64,000 nucleotides of DNA. It comes from Flavobacteriales bacterium (GTDB taxonomy: Bacteria > Bacteroidota > Bacteroidia > Flavobacteriales_D > Sanyastnellaceae). The notes below the pieces were generated by a model. That model did no database searches. It saw only the letters and a list, made by a program, of their open reading frames with translations, and was not told where the DNA came from. Shown here one piece after another: positions 44,315-53,538 of this stretch; within the stretch, counting starts at the first letter, position 1; each line of letters starts with the position of its first letter. Location: NCBI GenBank assembly GCA_016780385.1, contig JADHLY010000003.1, positions 1-64,000 of the forward strand. The letters run 5' to 3'. The position numbers and the translations under genes are program-made.

Positions 44315-44941
44315 ATGACGGCATACGAAAGACACCCTCCACACCCGGTAGGCGGCACCATCGAAGTCATAGCTGGCCCTATGTTTTCAGGCAAGACTGA
44401 AGAACTGCTTCGCCGGCTTCGCAGGGCCACCCTGGCAAAACAGGCCGTCACGCTGTTCAAGCCTGAGCGCGACAACCGCCATGGCACCACCGATGTGGTC
44501 AGCCATGACGCACGCCGACAGCCCGCTCAAGCCGTGAAGGATGCCGCGGCATTGGAGGCCATGGTTGACCAGATGATTGCCAGTCAAAACATGCCCGACG
44601 TGGTGGGCGTTGACGAAGTCCAGTTCTTCGGAGAAGACATCGTCGCTGTCTGCAACCGCATGGCTGATTCGGGCATCCGGGTCATCACTGCCGGCCTAGA
44701 CCTGGACTACCTCGGGCGCCCCTTTGGGTGCATGCCCCTGCTGCTGGCACACGCTGAATATGTGACCAAGCTGCACGCCATTTGCTCCATCACCGGCCGG
44801 CCCGCTCATTTCTCCCACAGGGTGGAAGGCGGCAATGAAGACGTCCAAATCGGAGGGGCCGAATCCTATCAGGCCCTCTCGCGCGAACCTTATAACGATG
44901 TCGTGGTCCGGTCGCACCACCGGGTCACCACCTCCGAATGA
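44315..44941 (+). CDS. tdk: thymidine kinase, lacking most zinc ligands
   Basis: The 208-residue protein is a type II thymidine kinase that salvages thymidine to TMP. It has Walker A GPMFSGKTEELLRRL (near residue 20), the Walker B / catalytic Glu region VGVDEVQFF, and the lasso region KLHAICSITGRPAHFSHR. In the family two CxxC pairs hold a structural zinc; here they read CSIT and SREP, so three of four Cys are gone. The rest looks intact. It is divergent from the rplM operon. Its 3' end overlaps murF-alr by 4 bases. Confidence 0.9.
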   Translation: MTAYERHPPHPVGGTIEVIAGPMFSGKTEELLRRLRRATLAKQAVTLFKPERDNRHGTTDVVSHDARRQPAQAVKDAAALEAMVDQMIASQNMPDVVGVDEVQFFGEDIVAVCNRMADSGIRVITAGLDLDYLGRPFGCMPLLLAHAEYVTKLHAICSITGRPAHFSHRVEGGNEDVQIGGAESYQALSREPYNDVVVRSHHRVTTSE

Positions 44942-47460
44942 AAATCGGCCCGGCCCTCTGGGAAGAATTGGCCGACACCCTCGGCGGCTCCGTCATCGGT
45001 CACCCCGACGGCAAGCCGGCCGACTTTGAATACCTCGCCACGGACAGCCGAACCTTGCATGCAGGGTCTGTCGCGCTCGAGCACACCGTTTTCATCGCGT
45101 TGCGCGGCCCGCGACACGATGGTCATGCCCACATCCACTCCGCCGCGCAGCAAGGCGTCAAAGGGTTCATCGTCGCACAAGATTGGACAGGGCCTTTGCC
45201 AGAAGGCCACATCCTGCGCGTACCCGATACCCTCGCGGCCTTGCAAGCTTTAGGGGCAGCAGCCCGGAAAGCCAGGACCGGCCAAGTCGTGGGCATCACC
45301 GGGTCCAACGGCAAGACCACAGTCAAAGAATGGGCCCGCGCATTGGCCCCTGCCTCACTCCATATATCCCGCAGCCCAGGCAGCTGGAACAGCCAAGTCG
45401 GGGTCCCTTTGGCCCTGTGGGGCTTGGACGACCATGCGGATCTCCACCTCGTGGAAGCCGGCATTTCACTGCCCGGAGAAATGGACGCCCTCGCATCCAT
45501 CATCCACCCCGACATCGGGGTCATGACGCATTTCGGCGATGCACACGACGCACACTTTGCAAGCCGGGCGGATAAGGCGCGAGAAAAAGCCCGCCTGTTT
45601 TCAGGCTGCTCCTCCATCATCCTGGGCACCCATGACCCCGACATACTGAAGGCCCTGCAAGACATTCAAGCAGACGCCCGTTGCGTGCATTGGGCGTGGC
45701 CCGAAGACCCTCGCCCCGGCCTCGGCACGCTGGCGTTGGACATCACCGATGTGGCACTCGGGGCCGACCGTTCACGGATGGCGGGTTCATGGCGCGGCCA
45801 CGCCTTCGATTGGACGCTGCCTTTTACCGAAAAAGCGCACCTGGCCAACGCCCTAACGTCCGCACTGCTCATCTTGGAAATCACCGGCGACCTCGAAGGC
45901 GTCACTGCGCGGTTGGCCCACCTCCAACCGCTGGGAATGCGGCTCGAACACCTGTCCGGAACCGGCGGTGGCACCATCATCAACGATACATGGAACCACG
46001 ACCTGGACGGACTGTCCACAGCACTCGAAGCTCTTGAACGGCTGGGAGGCCGACGCAAGAAAGCCGTGGTTCTGTCGGACATCGTTCCATTCGACCGCAA
46101 CGACGAGGTCCAAATGGCCCGTTTGCGACACACCCTGGCCCACCGGGAAGTAGACCTGTGGATAGCCGTAGGTCCCCAACTTTCGCTGGGCATCCCCGGC
46201 ATTGACCCCGATGCCATCCAACCATTTGCCACCACGGAAGCACTGCTCGACAGCACGACTTTGGACGGGCTTCAAGGCTGGAACGTCTTGGTCAAAGGCG
46301 CCCGGCCCTTTGCTTTTGAGCGCGTGGCCCGCGCATTGGAAGCCAACCCGCACACCACAGTTTTCGACCTCGATCTCGGACGCCTTGCCCACAACCTCCA
46401 GCTGCACCGTGACCAAATCGGGCGCCCCATCATGGGCATGGTGAAGGCCTTTGCCTACGGCGCAGGGGACGCCGTCGCTGTAGAACTCGATCGCCTGGGT
46501 ATCGAACGCCTGGCCGTCGCGTTTGCCGAGGAAGGCATCGCCCTCCGCAAGGCGGGGGTGCGTTGTCCCATCATGGTCCTCAATGCGGACCCCCAGCGCT
46601 TTACCGACTTGTTGGCGTGGCACTTAGAGCCCGAAGTCCACAACCTGGACACCCTCAAACAATGGGGGCGCACCTTGCATTCCGCAGCGACTTCCGACGG
46701 CCAGTCCCTCGGAGTTCACCTCAAAGTAGAGACCGGCATGCACCGGCTCGGGTTGGGAATGGAAGAGGCCGCCACCGCGGGGAGCCAATGTGCAGCAATG
46801 GGCATTCCCATCATCAGCGTCTACAGCCACCTTTCCGCTGCCGACAACCCTGCTGCCGACCACCACACGCAGCAGCAGATTGACCAATATGTCGCTGCCT
46901 GCAATGACATCCGAAAGGGATGGGAAACTGCCGGCGGCGGGCCGCTCAGCTTCATCCAACACCTCGCCAATACAGCCGGGGCCTCACGGTTCCCTCAAGC
47001 CCGGTTCGACATGGTGCGCATCGGCCTAGGGCTCTATGGACTCGACGCCTCTAAAACCACAAAGGGGCTGCTGCCCATCGGGCGCTTTCACACGCGGATC
47101 AGCCACATCCACGACGTGTTTCCAGGCGAAGCCGTCGGCTATGGCGCCAAAGACAAGTCAGGCCACCTCAGGCGCATTGCCACCCTGCCCGTTGGATATG
47201 CCGATGGGCTGCCCCGGGCGGCTGGGATGGGCAAGGCGAGCCTGTTTGTAGGGGGTCAGAAATGCCCGACCGTCGGCCCTGTTTGCATGGACGGCTGTAT
47301 GATCGACATCACAGGCTTGGAAGTCCAGGTTGGGGATTCCGTCGAGGTCTTTGGAGACCATGCCGCCATCGAAGACCTCGCGGCCGCCACGGACACCATC
47401 CCCTACGAAATCCTGTGTCGCATCCCGCAGCGCGTCAGGCGGCGGCACCTGCGCACCTGA
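44938..47460 (+). CDS. murF-alr: bifunctional MurF ligase / alanine racemase
   Basis: The 840-residue fusion joins two peptidoglycan steps. Residues about 1-460 form MurF, which adds D-Ala-D-Ala to UDP-MurNAc-tripeptide (ATP site GITGSNGKTTVKEWARAL, then SWNSQVGVPLAL and EHLSGTGGGTIINDTWNHD). Residues about 475-840 form the PLP-dependent alanine racemase that makes D-Ala (PLP Lys in IMGMVKAFAYGAGD, KVETGMHRLG, and the C-terminal GYGAKDKSG, VGPVCMDGCMIDIT). This fusion is characteristic of Bacteroidota. The ATG overlaps the tdk stop by 4 bases. Confidence 0.95.
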   Translation: MKIGPALWEELADTLGGSVIGHPDGKPADFEYLATDSRTLHAGSVALEHTVFIALRGPRHDGHAHIHSAAQQGVKGFIVAQDWTGPLPEGHILRVPDTLAALQALGAAARKARTGQVVGITGSNGKTTVKEWARALAPASLHISRSPGSWNSQVGVPLALWGLDDHADLHLVEAGISLPGEMDALASIIHPDIGVMTHFGDAHDAHFASRADKAREKARLFSGCSSIILGTHDPDILKALQDIQADARCVHWAWPEDPRPGLGTLALDITDVALGADRSRMAGSWRGHAFDWTLPFTEKAHLANALTSALLILEITGDLEGVTARLAHLQPLGMRLEHLSGTGGGTIINDTWNHDLDGLSTALEALERLGGRRKKAVVLSDIVPFDRNDEVQMARLRHTLAHREVDLWIAVGPQLSLGIPGIDPDAIQPFATTEALLDSTTLDGLQGWNVLVKGARPFAFERVARALEANPHTTVFDLDLGRLAHNLQLHRDQIGRPIMGMVKAFAYGAGDAVAVELDRLGIERLAVAFAEEGIALRKAGVRCPIMVLNADPQRFTDLLAWHLEPEVHNLDTLKQWGRTLHSAATSDGQSLGVHLKVETGMHRLGLGMEEAATAGSQCAAMGIPIISVYSHLSAADNPAADHHTQQQIDQYVAACNDIRKGWETAGGGPLSFIQHLANTAGASRFPQARFDMVRIGLGLYGLDASKTTKGLLPIGRFHTRISHIHDVFPGEAVGYGAKDKSGHLRRIATLPVGYADGLPRAAGMGKASLFVGGQKCPTVGPVCMDGCMIDITGLEVQVGDSVEVFGDHAAIEDLAAATDTIPYEILCRIPQRVRRRHLRT

Positions 47461-47469
47461 GGCCCATTG

Positions 47470-47477
47470 TAACTTCG
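47470..47477 (+). promoter_or_regulatory. -7 promoter box (TAACTTCG) abutting the DUF5522 gene
   Basis: TAACTTCG ends 4 bases before the GTG start at 47482, the same spacing as at thiL, gpsA and cysH. It lies in the 21-base gap after murF-alr, so this small gene and perhaps hutU have their own promoter. Confidence 0.55.
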
Positions 47478-47481
47478 CGCC

Positions 47482-47664
47482 GTGGACCGCTCACGGAAAA
47501 TCCCCATCGAAGAAGGCGACACCTACACCTCGCCCGAAGGTTTCCTTGTTTTCACAGAACAATACCACCGCAAGCGCGGGTATTGTTGTACGAGCGGTTG
47601 CAAGCACTGCCCTTACGGCTACGACAAAGGGACCGGCCGCATCCTCAACCCCAAAGGCCACTAA
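47482..47664 (+). CDS. DUF5522 small Cys-rich protein
   Basis: The 60-residue protein matches DUF5522: GFLVFTEQYHRKRGYCC followed by GCKHCPYGYD. The CC-x3-CxxCP cluster suggests metal binding (zinc or Fe-S), as in other short Bacteroidota proteins of this kind. Function is unknown. The start is GTG at 47482, supported by the -7 box four bases before it. hutU starts 9 bases after its stop. Confidence 0.85.
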   Translation: MDRSRKIPIEEGDTYTSPEGFLVFTEQYHRKRGYCCTSGCKHCPYGYDKGTGRILNPKGH

Positions 47665-47673
47665 CCGAACGCC

Positions 47674-49710
47674 ATGAACTCCACCCTTGCCTCCGATTTG
47701 ACCCTGGCTGAATTTCACCGTGAAGTCGCCGCCGGACTGCCCGACGTGCTGCCGACACCCAAGCAACGCTCCAACAAAGTGCCTCATGCACCGGTGCGCA
47801 AGGACATCTTGACCCCACAACAAAAGGAGCTGGCCTTGGCCAATGCCCTGCGCTATTTCCCGGCCGAACAGCACGAAGTCCTCGCTCCAGAATTTGCAGA
47901 GGAACTCAAGAACTACGGACGCATCTACATGTACCGGTTCATGCCGGACTACGACATGTATGCGCGGCCCATTGATGCCTATCCCGCACAAACCGCACAA
48001 GCGGCGGGCATCATGCTCATGATCCAGAACAACCTGGACCCCGCCGTGGCGCAACACCCCGAAGAACTCATCACTTATGGTGGCAATGGTGCCGTGTTCC
48101 AGAATTGGGCCCAATACCGGCTGGTCATGCGCTACCTCAGCGAAATGACCGAGGAGCAGACCCTCGTCATGTACAGCGGTCACCCCCTCGGCCTGTTCCC
48201 CTCCCATCCCGGCGCCCCTCGGGTGGTCGTGACCAACGGCATGGTCATTCCCAACTACAGCGGAGCCGATGACCTGGAGCGCATGAATGCCCTCGGCGTG
48301 AGCCAATACGGCCAGATGACCGCAGGCTCCTATATGTACATCGGCCCCCAAGGCATCGTGCATGGCACCACCATCACCGTCCTCAACGCAGGGCGCCGTC
48401 TGGACCCCGAAAACCCCACCCTCGCCGGCAAGCTCTTCGTGACGGCGGGCCTCGGTGGCATGTCCGGCGCGCAACCCAAGGCGGGCAACATCGCTGGCGT
48501 CGTATCGGTCACCGCTGAAGTGGACCCTGCTGCGGCCTGGAAGCGACACGAGCAAGGTTGGGTGGACCACGTTGTAGAAGACGTCGCGGAACTTGCCGAG
48601 CGGGTCCGGGCTTCTATGACAGCACAAGAAGCGGTGAGCTACGCCTACCTCGGCAACGTGGTCGACGTGTGGGAGCACTTCCACGAAGCCGGCATCCACA
48701 TTCACCTCGGTTCAGACCAAACCTCCTTGCACAACCCTTGGGCGGGCGGCTACTATCCTGCTGGACTGACCTTCGAGGAGGCGCAGCACATGATGGCGGA
48801 GGACCCGAAACAATTCAGGGAGTGCGTCCAACACAGCTTGCGGCGCCATGCCGAAGCCGTCAACCGCCACACCGCCAAAGGCACCTACTTCTTTGATTAC
48901 GGAAACGCCTTTTTGCTGGAGAGTTCCCGCGCTGGCGCCGACATCATGGCCGAGGATGGCGAGAACTTCCGCTATCCCAGCTACGTCCAAGACATCATGG
49001 GGCCCATGTGCTTCGATTACGGTTTTGGGCCCTTCCGTTGGGTCTGTGGTTCGGGAGACCCTGCCGACCTGGACACAACAGATGCCATCGCCTGCGAAGT
49101 GCTGGAAGGCATGATGGCCGAGGCTCCAATCGAAATCCGCCAGCAAATGGCCGACAACGTCCAATGGATCCGTGGCGCCAAGGCCAACAAACTTGTCGTC
49201 GGGTCTCAGGCCCGCATCCTCTACGCCGATGCCGAAGGGCGCATGCGCATCGCCAAGGCCTTCAACGAGGCCATCGCCAGTGGTACACTTTCTGGCCCTG
49301 TGATTTTGGGCCGCGACCACCACGATGTGAGCGGCACGGATTCCCCTTATCGCGAGACCTCCAACATCTACGATGGCTCAGCATTTACAGCGGACATGGC
49401 GGTCCAAAACTTCGTCGGTGACGCTTTCCGAGGTGCCACTTGGGTGTCCCTCCACAACGGCGGAGGCGTTGGTTGGGGAGAGGTGATCAATGGCGGGTTC
49501 GGCATGCTCCTCGACGGTACGGCCGAGGCCGAGGCCAAGCTCACTTCCATGCTGCATTGGGACGTCAACAACGGCATCGCCCGCCGAAGTTGGGCCCGCA
49601 ACAAAGAAGCCCAGTTTGCCATTCGCCGCGCCATGAAAGCAGAGCCCAAACTCAAGGTCACCCTCGCACAAAATGCAGACCCCGCGCTCATTCGGCGCGC
49701 CCTTTCCTAA
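47674..49710 (+). CDS. hutU: urocanate hydratase
   Basis: The 678-residue enzyme turns urocanate into imidazolonepropionate in histidine breakdown, using tightly bound NAD+. Urocanase landmarks are YGGNGAVFQNWAQYRLVMRYLS, MYSGHPLGLFPS, AGSYMYIGPQGIVHGT, TAGLGGMSGAQPKA, HEAGIHIHLGSDQTSLHNP and GPVILGRDHHDVSGTDSP. It is longer than the ~555 residues of the Pseudomonas enzyme, as in many Bacteroidota, with extra sequence before the NAD region. No hutH, hutI or hutG lies nearby. The next gene overlaps its stop by 1 base (TAATG). Confidence 0.95.
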   Translation: MNSTLASDLTLAEFHREVAAGLPDVLPTPKQRSNKVPHAPVRKDILTPQQKELALANALRYFPAEQHEVLAPEFAEELKNYGRIYMYRFMPDYDMYARPIDAYPAQTAQAAGIMLMIQNNLDPAVAQHPEELITYGGNGAVFQNWAQYRLVMRYLSEMTEEQTLVMYSGHPLGLFPSHPGAPRVVVTNGMVIPNYSGADDLERMNALGVSQYGQMTAGSYMYIGPQGIVHGTTITVLNAGRRLDPENPTLAGKLFVTAGLGGMSGAQPKAGNIAGVVSVTAEVDPAAAWKRHEQGWVDHVVEDVAELAERVRASMTAQEAVSYAYLGNVVDVWEHFHEAGIHIHLGSDQTSLHNPWAGGYYPAGLTFEEAQHMMAEDPKQFRECVQHSLRRHAEAVNRHTAKGTYFFDYGNAFLLESSRAGADIMAEDGENFRYPSYVQDIMGPMCFDYGFGPFRWVCGSGDPADLDTTDAIACEVLEGMMAEAPIEIRQQMADNVQWIRGAKANKLVVGSQARILYADAEGRMRIAKAFNEAIASGTLSGPVILGRDHHDVSGTDSPYRETSNIYDGSAFTADMAVQNFVGDAFRGATWVSLHNGGGVGWGEVINGGFGMLLDGTAEAEAKLTSMLHWDVNNGIARRSWARNKEAQFAIRRAMKAEPKLKVTLAQNADPALIRRALS

Positions 49711-50288
49711 TGGAACACTACCAATCCCGCTGGACGGCTGAAACCCAGTCAACAGCACCCCTTCCCCCCTTTCCTTGGGCGGGGCACCACTTCGAAGCGT
49801 GCCACTTCGAAGGACTCGACCTCAGCCATTCCGATTGGCGGGACGCCCGCTTCGAGCACTGCACTTTTCAGTCCTGTCAGCTGTCAGAAGTCCGCCTCAC
49901 CAATGTGCGGTTTCACGGCGTCACCTTTGCCGACTGCACCCTCAACAAGGTGAGGTGGACCACCCTCCAGCCGTCCTTCATGTCCTTCACCTTGGACCAA
50001 TGCAAGGCCCCGCTATGTGACTGGGAGGGCATGGACCTCAAGGGCATGAAACTGGAGCGGTCCGACCTGAGCGGAAACAACTTTTCGGGTGCAGACGCAC
50101 GTGAAACCTCGTGGACAGAAAGCCGGCTGCGCGACGCCATCTTCCAGCGAACCGATCTGCGAGACGCCGACCTGCGCGGCGCCACAGACTGGACCATTGA
50201 CCCTTCGGACAACCGCCTAAGGGGGGCGCGTTTCGACGCGGCAGACCTCAGTGGTTTGGTCAAGGGGCTGGGCATCCGTCTCGACTGA
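49710..50288 (+). CDS. pentapeptide-repeat protein
   Basis: The 192-residue protein is built of A(D/N)LxX-type pentapeptide repeats (FEACHFEGLDLSHSDW, FEHCTFQSCQLSEV, LKLERSDLSGNNFSGAD, LRDADLRGAT, FDAADLSGL). Such repeats form a right-handed four-sided beta helix. Some members, such as Qnr, mimic DNA and shield gyrase; others have no known role. Its architecture, with a break near the middle, is like Qnr, but I cannot assign that function. It overlaps the hutU stop by 1 base. The longer frame open from 49440 is a shadow of hutU. Confidence 0.8.
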   Translation: MEHYQSRWTAETQSTAPLPPFPWAGHHFEACHFEGLDLSHSDWRDARFEHCTFQSCQLSEVRLTNVRFHGVTFADCTLNKVRWTTLQPSFMSFTLDQCKAPLCDWEGMDLKGMKLERSDLSGNNFSGADARETSWTESRLRDAIFQRTDLRDADLRGATDWTIDPSDNRLRGARFDAADLSGLVKGLGIRLD

Positions 50289-50311
50289 AAGACGCCCCCG
50301 TAGAAACCGCA

Positions 50312-50340
50312 GGAAACGTTTTAACAAGCATTTCGTTTCC
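50312..50340. promoter_or_regulatory. inverted repeat, candidate TetR operator
   Basis: GGAAACG (50312-50318) and CGTTTCC (50334-50340) are perfect 7-bp arms 15 bases apart, and the left arm extends into the 8-bp palindrome AAACGTTT. The right arm abuts the -33 position of the TATTTTTG promoter at 50359, in front of the TetR gene. Confidence 0.45.
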
Positions 50341-50358
50341 CCTGTGCATTCTCCACAC

Positions 50359-50366
50359 TATTTTTG
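50359..50366 (+). promoter_or_regulatory. -7 promoter box (TATTTTTG), efflux operon
   Basis: TATTTTTG matches TAnnTTTG exactly and lies 20 bases before the TetR-family ATG at 50387. It probably drives the whole TetR-TolC-adaptor-RND unit. Confidence 0.55.
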
Positions 50367-50386
50367 CGGCCTTGAAAGCGCCCTCA

Positions 50387-51022
50387 ATGAGCCCCATCAA
50401 CCAAGGAACCCAACAAGACAAACGCCTGTCCGAGCTGCTGGGAGGGTGTGAGCGGGCGTTTCGAAGGTTTGGGGTCAGGGCCGTCAGCATGGACGACCTC
50501 GCCTCACAACTGGGCGTTTCCAAAAAAACACTGTACCGGTACTTCAAAGACAAGGCCGACTTGGTACTGCAGGTCTTCAACCAAGCCTGCAACCGCCAAT
50601 CAGAGCGCACCGAGGCCCTCGCAAAAGGCGGGCTGAACGCCATCGATGCGGTCATCGCCGTCATGGAGTATTTCCAAGGTGAACTCCGCGAAATGCACCC
50701 CAGCATGCTGTTCGACCTTCAGAAATACTACCCTGAAGCCATGAACCGCCTGCACCACCACAAGATGGAGGCCATGCAGGGATACCTCATCCGCAACATC
50801 CAACGCGGACAATCCGAGGGCCTGTTTCGCTCTGATTTTGATGCCAAGCTGATTTCAAGGCTGCACATGGCCATGGTGCACACCATGACCGATCCATCCA
50901 CCATTGACGAATTCGGCCGGCCCTTGTCCGATTTGCAACAAGAACTGCACACCTATCACCTCAGGGGCATTGCCACCGACAAGGGATTGGAATACCTCCG
51001 TCAACGCAACAACAACCCGTGA
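50387..51022 (+). CDS. TetR/AcrR family transcriptional regulator
   Basis: The 211-residue protein has an N-terminal helix-turn-helix (FRRFGVRAVSMDDLASQLGVSKKTLYRYFKDKADLV, about 27-62). A helical ligand-binding and dimerisation domain follows that contains many His and Met residues (MNRLHHHKMEAM). It is the first gene of an efflux unit and most likely represses it, released by a drug-like ligand. I chose ATG 50387 over an upstream TTG. The next gene overlaps its stop if started at GTG 51019. Confidence 0.85.
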   Translation: MSPINQGTQQDKRLSELLGGCERAFRRFGVRAVSMDDLASQLGVSKKTLYRYFKDKADLVLQVFNQACNRQSERTEALAKGGLNAIDAVIAVMEYFQGELREMHPSMLFDLQKYYPEAMNRLHHHKMEAMQGYLIRNIQRGQSEGLFRSDFDAKLISRLHMAMVHTMTDPSTIDEFGRPLSDLQQELHTYHLRGIATDKGLEYLRQRNNNP

Positions 51023-51036
51023 ACACGTCCACCATC

Positions 51037-52449
51037 ATGCGTACACTCCCTCTGTTGGTCGCCCTGCTTTTGCAAGGCCCCATTTTCGGCCAAGCTTCCC
51101 CCAGTGGATCGGGGGTCAGGCTCACGCTCGAAGAAGCCCAGTCATTGGCGGCCACCCGGGCTTACAACGTCCGCTATGCTTCATTTGACACCCAAGAAGC
51201 GGCAAGCAGCACACGAGAAATCATCGCTTCCGGCTTTCCACAGGTGAGCGGTTCGGTCGAATACAACCGCTACATCGACATCCCGACGCAAGTCTCCAGC
51301 GGCGACGTCTTCGGTTTCCCTGATTACCTCAACTCCTTCTTGGGTGGTGTCGCACAAGCCACAGGCGTTCCCTTGGATGCCCCTCCTGCCGACCCCAACG
51401 CCATTCAAGAATTTCAATTCGGCGCTTCCCAAACCATGACCGCAGGGATCACCGCCACACAACTCATTTTCAGTCCGAGCTACTTCGTCGGCATCCAAGC
51501 CGCCAAGGCCTACGCCAGCGGGATGGAAGCCGCGGAATCCAAGTCCATCGCCGACGCCCGACGCGCCGCAGGTGAAGGCTATGCCGCCGCATTGGCCGCC
51601 CAAGAAAATGTCGCCATCCTCATGGCGGCTGAAGCGCTGGCCGAAGAGGCGCTGATGCAGACCCAAGCCTTGGTTCAAGAGGGGCTCGCTGAGTCCACCG
51701 ATGCCGATCAGTTAGAGCTCGCCTTGTCCGAAATGGCCCAACAAAGGGCCACGGCAGAAAGCATGGCGACCGTGGCGTTGGACGCCCTCAAGTTCACCGT
51801 CGGCATGCCGGTCGAGACGACCGTGATCCTCGCCGACAGCTTTGAGACGTTGTCCAGCGCATTCGATGGCGCATCGGTACTCGGCACTCCATTTGACGCA
51901 AACCGGTTGCCCGAAATCCAATCCCAGACCAAGAACCTCGAGCTCTCCGAACTCGGAATCCGGAACGAAAAAGCCGCCGGCATGCCCAGCATTGGCGCAT
52001 TCTACACCAACCAGCGCAATGCCCAGAGAGAAGCCTTTGACTTCTTCGGCGCCGGAAGCTGGTACCCCATCCAGCTCGTTGGGGTTCAAATGAACATCCC
52101 CATTTGGTCCAGCTTTGGCGGCAAGGAGAAGGTCCTGCAGGCCGAGTTGACCCGGGACCGCGCCTCGACCGCCCTCGAGCAGATGACGCAAGCGGCCACC
52201 CTCGAATACCGAGCAGCCCGGTCCGAATACAACGCCAGCTTGGAACAACGTGTCCAAGCCCAGCGCGGGCTTGACCTCGCCGAGCGCATCCTCGACCGCA
52301 CCCGCATCCGTTTTCAAGAGGGCCTCGCCAGCAGTTTTGACCTCACACAGGCCCAAAACCAGTTGGTCAACGCCCAAGCCAACCTCGCCCAAGCCACGCT
52401 CCGCTGGTTCAACGCCCACCTCCGCCTCGAACGTTCCCTCAACGCCTGA
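51037..52449 (+). CDS. TolC family outer-membrane efflux protein
   Basis: The 470-residue protein has a signal peptide (MRTLPLLVALLLQGPIFGQ). It then shows two related halves of the outer efflux protein family: LTLEEAQSLAATRAYNVRYA (first helix pair), ITATQLIFSPSYFVG (beta strand), a long alpha-helical barrel region and the second copy starting near DANRLPEIQSQTKN. Three such proteins would form the channel across the outer membrane and periplasm. I chose ATG 51037; a GTG at 51019 overlapping the TetR stop by 4 bases is an alternative that adds six residues. It lies upstream of the matching adaptor and pump genes. Confidence 0.9.
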   Translation: MRTLPLLVALLLQGPIFGQASPSGSGVRLTLEEAQSLAATRAYNVRYASFDTQEAASSTREIIASGFPQVSGSVEYNRYIDIPTQVSSGDVFGFPDYLNSFLGGVAQATGVPLDAPPADPNAIQEFQFGASQTMTAGITATQLIFSPSYFVGIQAAKAYASGMEAAESKSIADARRAAGEGYAAALAAQENVAILMAAEALAEEALMQTQALVQEGLAESTDADQLELALSEMAQQRATAESMATVALDALKFTVGMPVETTVILADSFETLSSAFDGASVLGTPFDANRLPEIQSQTKNLELSELGIRNEKAAGMPSIGAFYTNQRNAQREAFDFFGAGSWYPIQLVGVQMNIPIWSSFGGKEKVLQAELTRDRASTALEQMTQAATLEYRAARSEYNASLEQRVQAQRGLDLAERILDRTRIRFQEGLASSFDLTQAQNQLVNAQANLAQATLRWFNAHLRLERSLNA

Positions 52450-52454
52450 TCCCC

Positions 52455-53498
52455 ATGATCCGCTCATCCCTCTTCCTCACCACTGTGCTGTTACTGGCCG
52501 CGTGTGGTGGTTCCGCGCCTGAAAGCGCCCCTGAAACATCCGGCGCCACCGCTCCGGCCACTTCCGAAGCCCGCAAGGTCACAACCCTGCAAGCTTCAAT
52601 CGCCCCGTTCGACCACTTCTTTACCGTTCAAGGCAATGTGGAAACCGACCGCCTCGCCCAGGTCTTTCCCATGACCCAAGGCACCGTGCTGCGCATCCGC
52701 GTGGAAGAGGGTCAAACCGTCCAAAAAGGACAGGTCTTAATGGACCTCGACAACGAGGCCGTGGCCCGCAACCAGGACGAATTGGACACCCGATTGACGC
52801 TCGCCAAGGACGTGCTCGCCCGACAAGAGCGCCTGTGGGAACAGGGCATCGGCACCGAGGTACAGCTGCTCGAGGCCCGCACCAACGTCAAAGCATTGGA
52901 GGAAAGCATCGCGGCCTTCACTGAGCAGGTGGATTTCGGAAAGGTGACTGCGCCTTTTGCCGGCACCGTCGACCGCATCTTTGCCAAGGAAGGCGGCATG
53001 GCTTCTCCCATGCAGCCCGTCGCCCGGGTAATGGACCTGGACGACATGTATGTCCGCGCTAAAGTCAGCGACCACTATGTGGGTAAGGTGGAAGCCGGTC
53101 AGCGCGTGGACATCGCCATGGCCGGCCGCGCCACCCTCACCAGCGCCATTTCCAGGGTTGGACGCTACATCGAACCCGCCAACCGCACCTTTGAAATTGT
53201 GGTCCCCGTACCCGAAGGCTCAGAGCTCTTGCCCAATGAGTTTGCGGCACTGCACATCAACGATCTGCACCTCGACAGCGCCATTTCCTTGCCATCGAGT
53301 CTCATCCTCCAAAACCGGGAAGGGCTTGATTTTGTGTACACCATCGAAGGGGGAAAGGCCGTCCGTCAGCCCGTTCAAATTGGGCCTTCGGCTGATGAGC
53401 GCGTATTGATCCTTGAAGGCGTTTCGCCGGGCATGACCATCATCGACCGCGGCGCGGGTCAAGTTGTGGAAGGCGAAGCCGTCCAGATCATGCGCTAA
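52455..53498 (+). CDS. RND efflux periplasmic adaptor, lipoprotein
   Basis: The 347-residue membrane fusion protein has a lipobox (LLLAACGGS, Cys near residue 17) and a Ser/Ala/Pro-rich linker. A lipoyl/barrel-sandwich domain (FTVQGNVETDRLAQVFP ... VTAPFAGTVDRIFAKEGG) is split by a short alpha hairpin. Beta-barrel and membrane-proximal domains follow (VGKVEAGQRVDIAMAG, DERVLILEGVSPGM). It would link the inner-membrane pump to the TolC-like channel. It starts 5 bases after the outer-membrane gene. The RND gene begins 40 bases after its stop. Confidence 0.92.
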   Translation: MIRSSLFLTTVLLLAACGGSAPESAPETSGATAPATSEARKVTTLQASIAPFDHFFTVQGNVETDRLAQVFPMTQGTVLRIRVEEGQTVQKGQVLMDLDNEAVARNQDELDTRLTLAKDVLARQERLWEQGIGTEVQLLEARTNVKALEESIAAFTEQVDFGKVTAPFAGTVDRIFAKEGGMASPMQPVARVMDLDDMYVRAKVSDHYVGKVEAGQRVDIAMAGRATLTSAISRVGRYIEPANRTFEIVVPVPEGSELLPNEFAALHINDLHLDSAISLPSSLILQNREGLDFVYTIEGGKAVRQPVQIGPSADERVLILEGVSPGMTIIDRGAGQVVEGEAVQIMR

Positions 53499-53538
53499 TC
53501 CCGCTGTTTTCCAAGCGACCCCCAAGCGACCCCACCCC

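Noticed and set aside
47491..48705. 404-codon minus-strand frame opposite hutU
   Set aside because: hutU motifs run through the plus strand here, and the antisense product is Gly/His/Val noise typical of shadow frames.
49710..50288. Quinolone-resistance (Qnr) gene
   Set aside because: Pentapeptide repeats alone do not show gyrase protection. There is no integron or resistance context, and the gene is fused by overlap to hutU.
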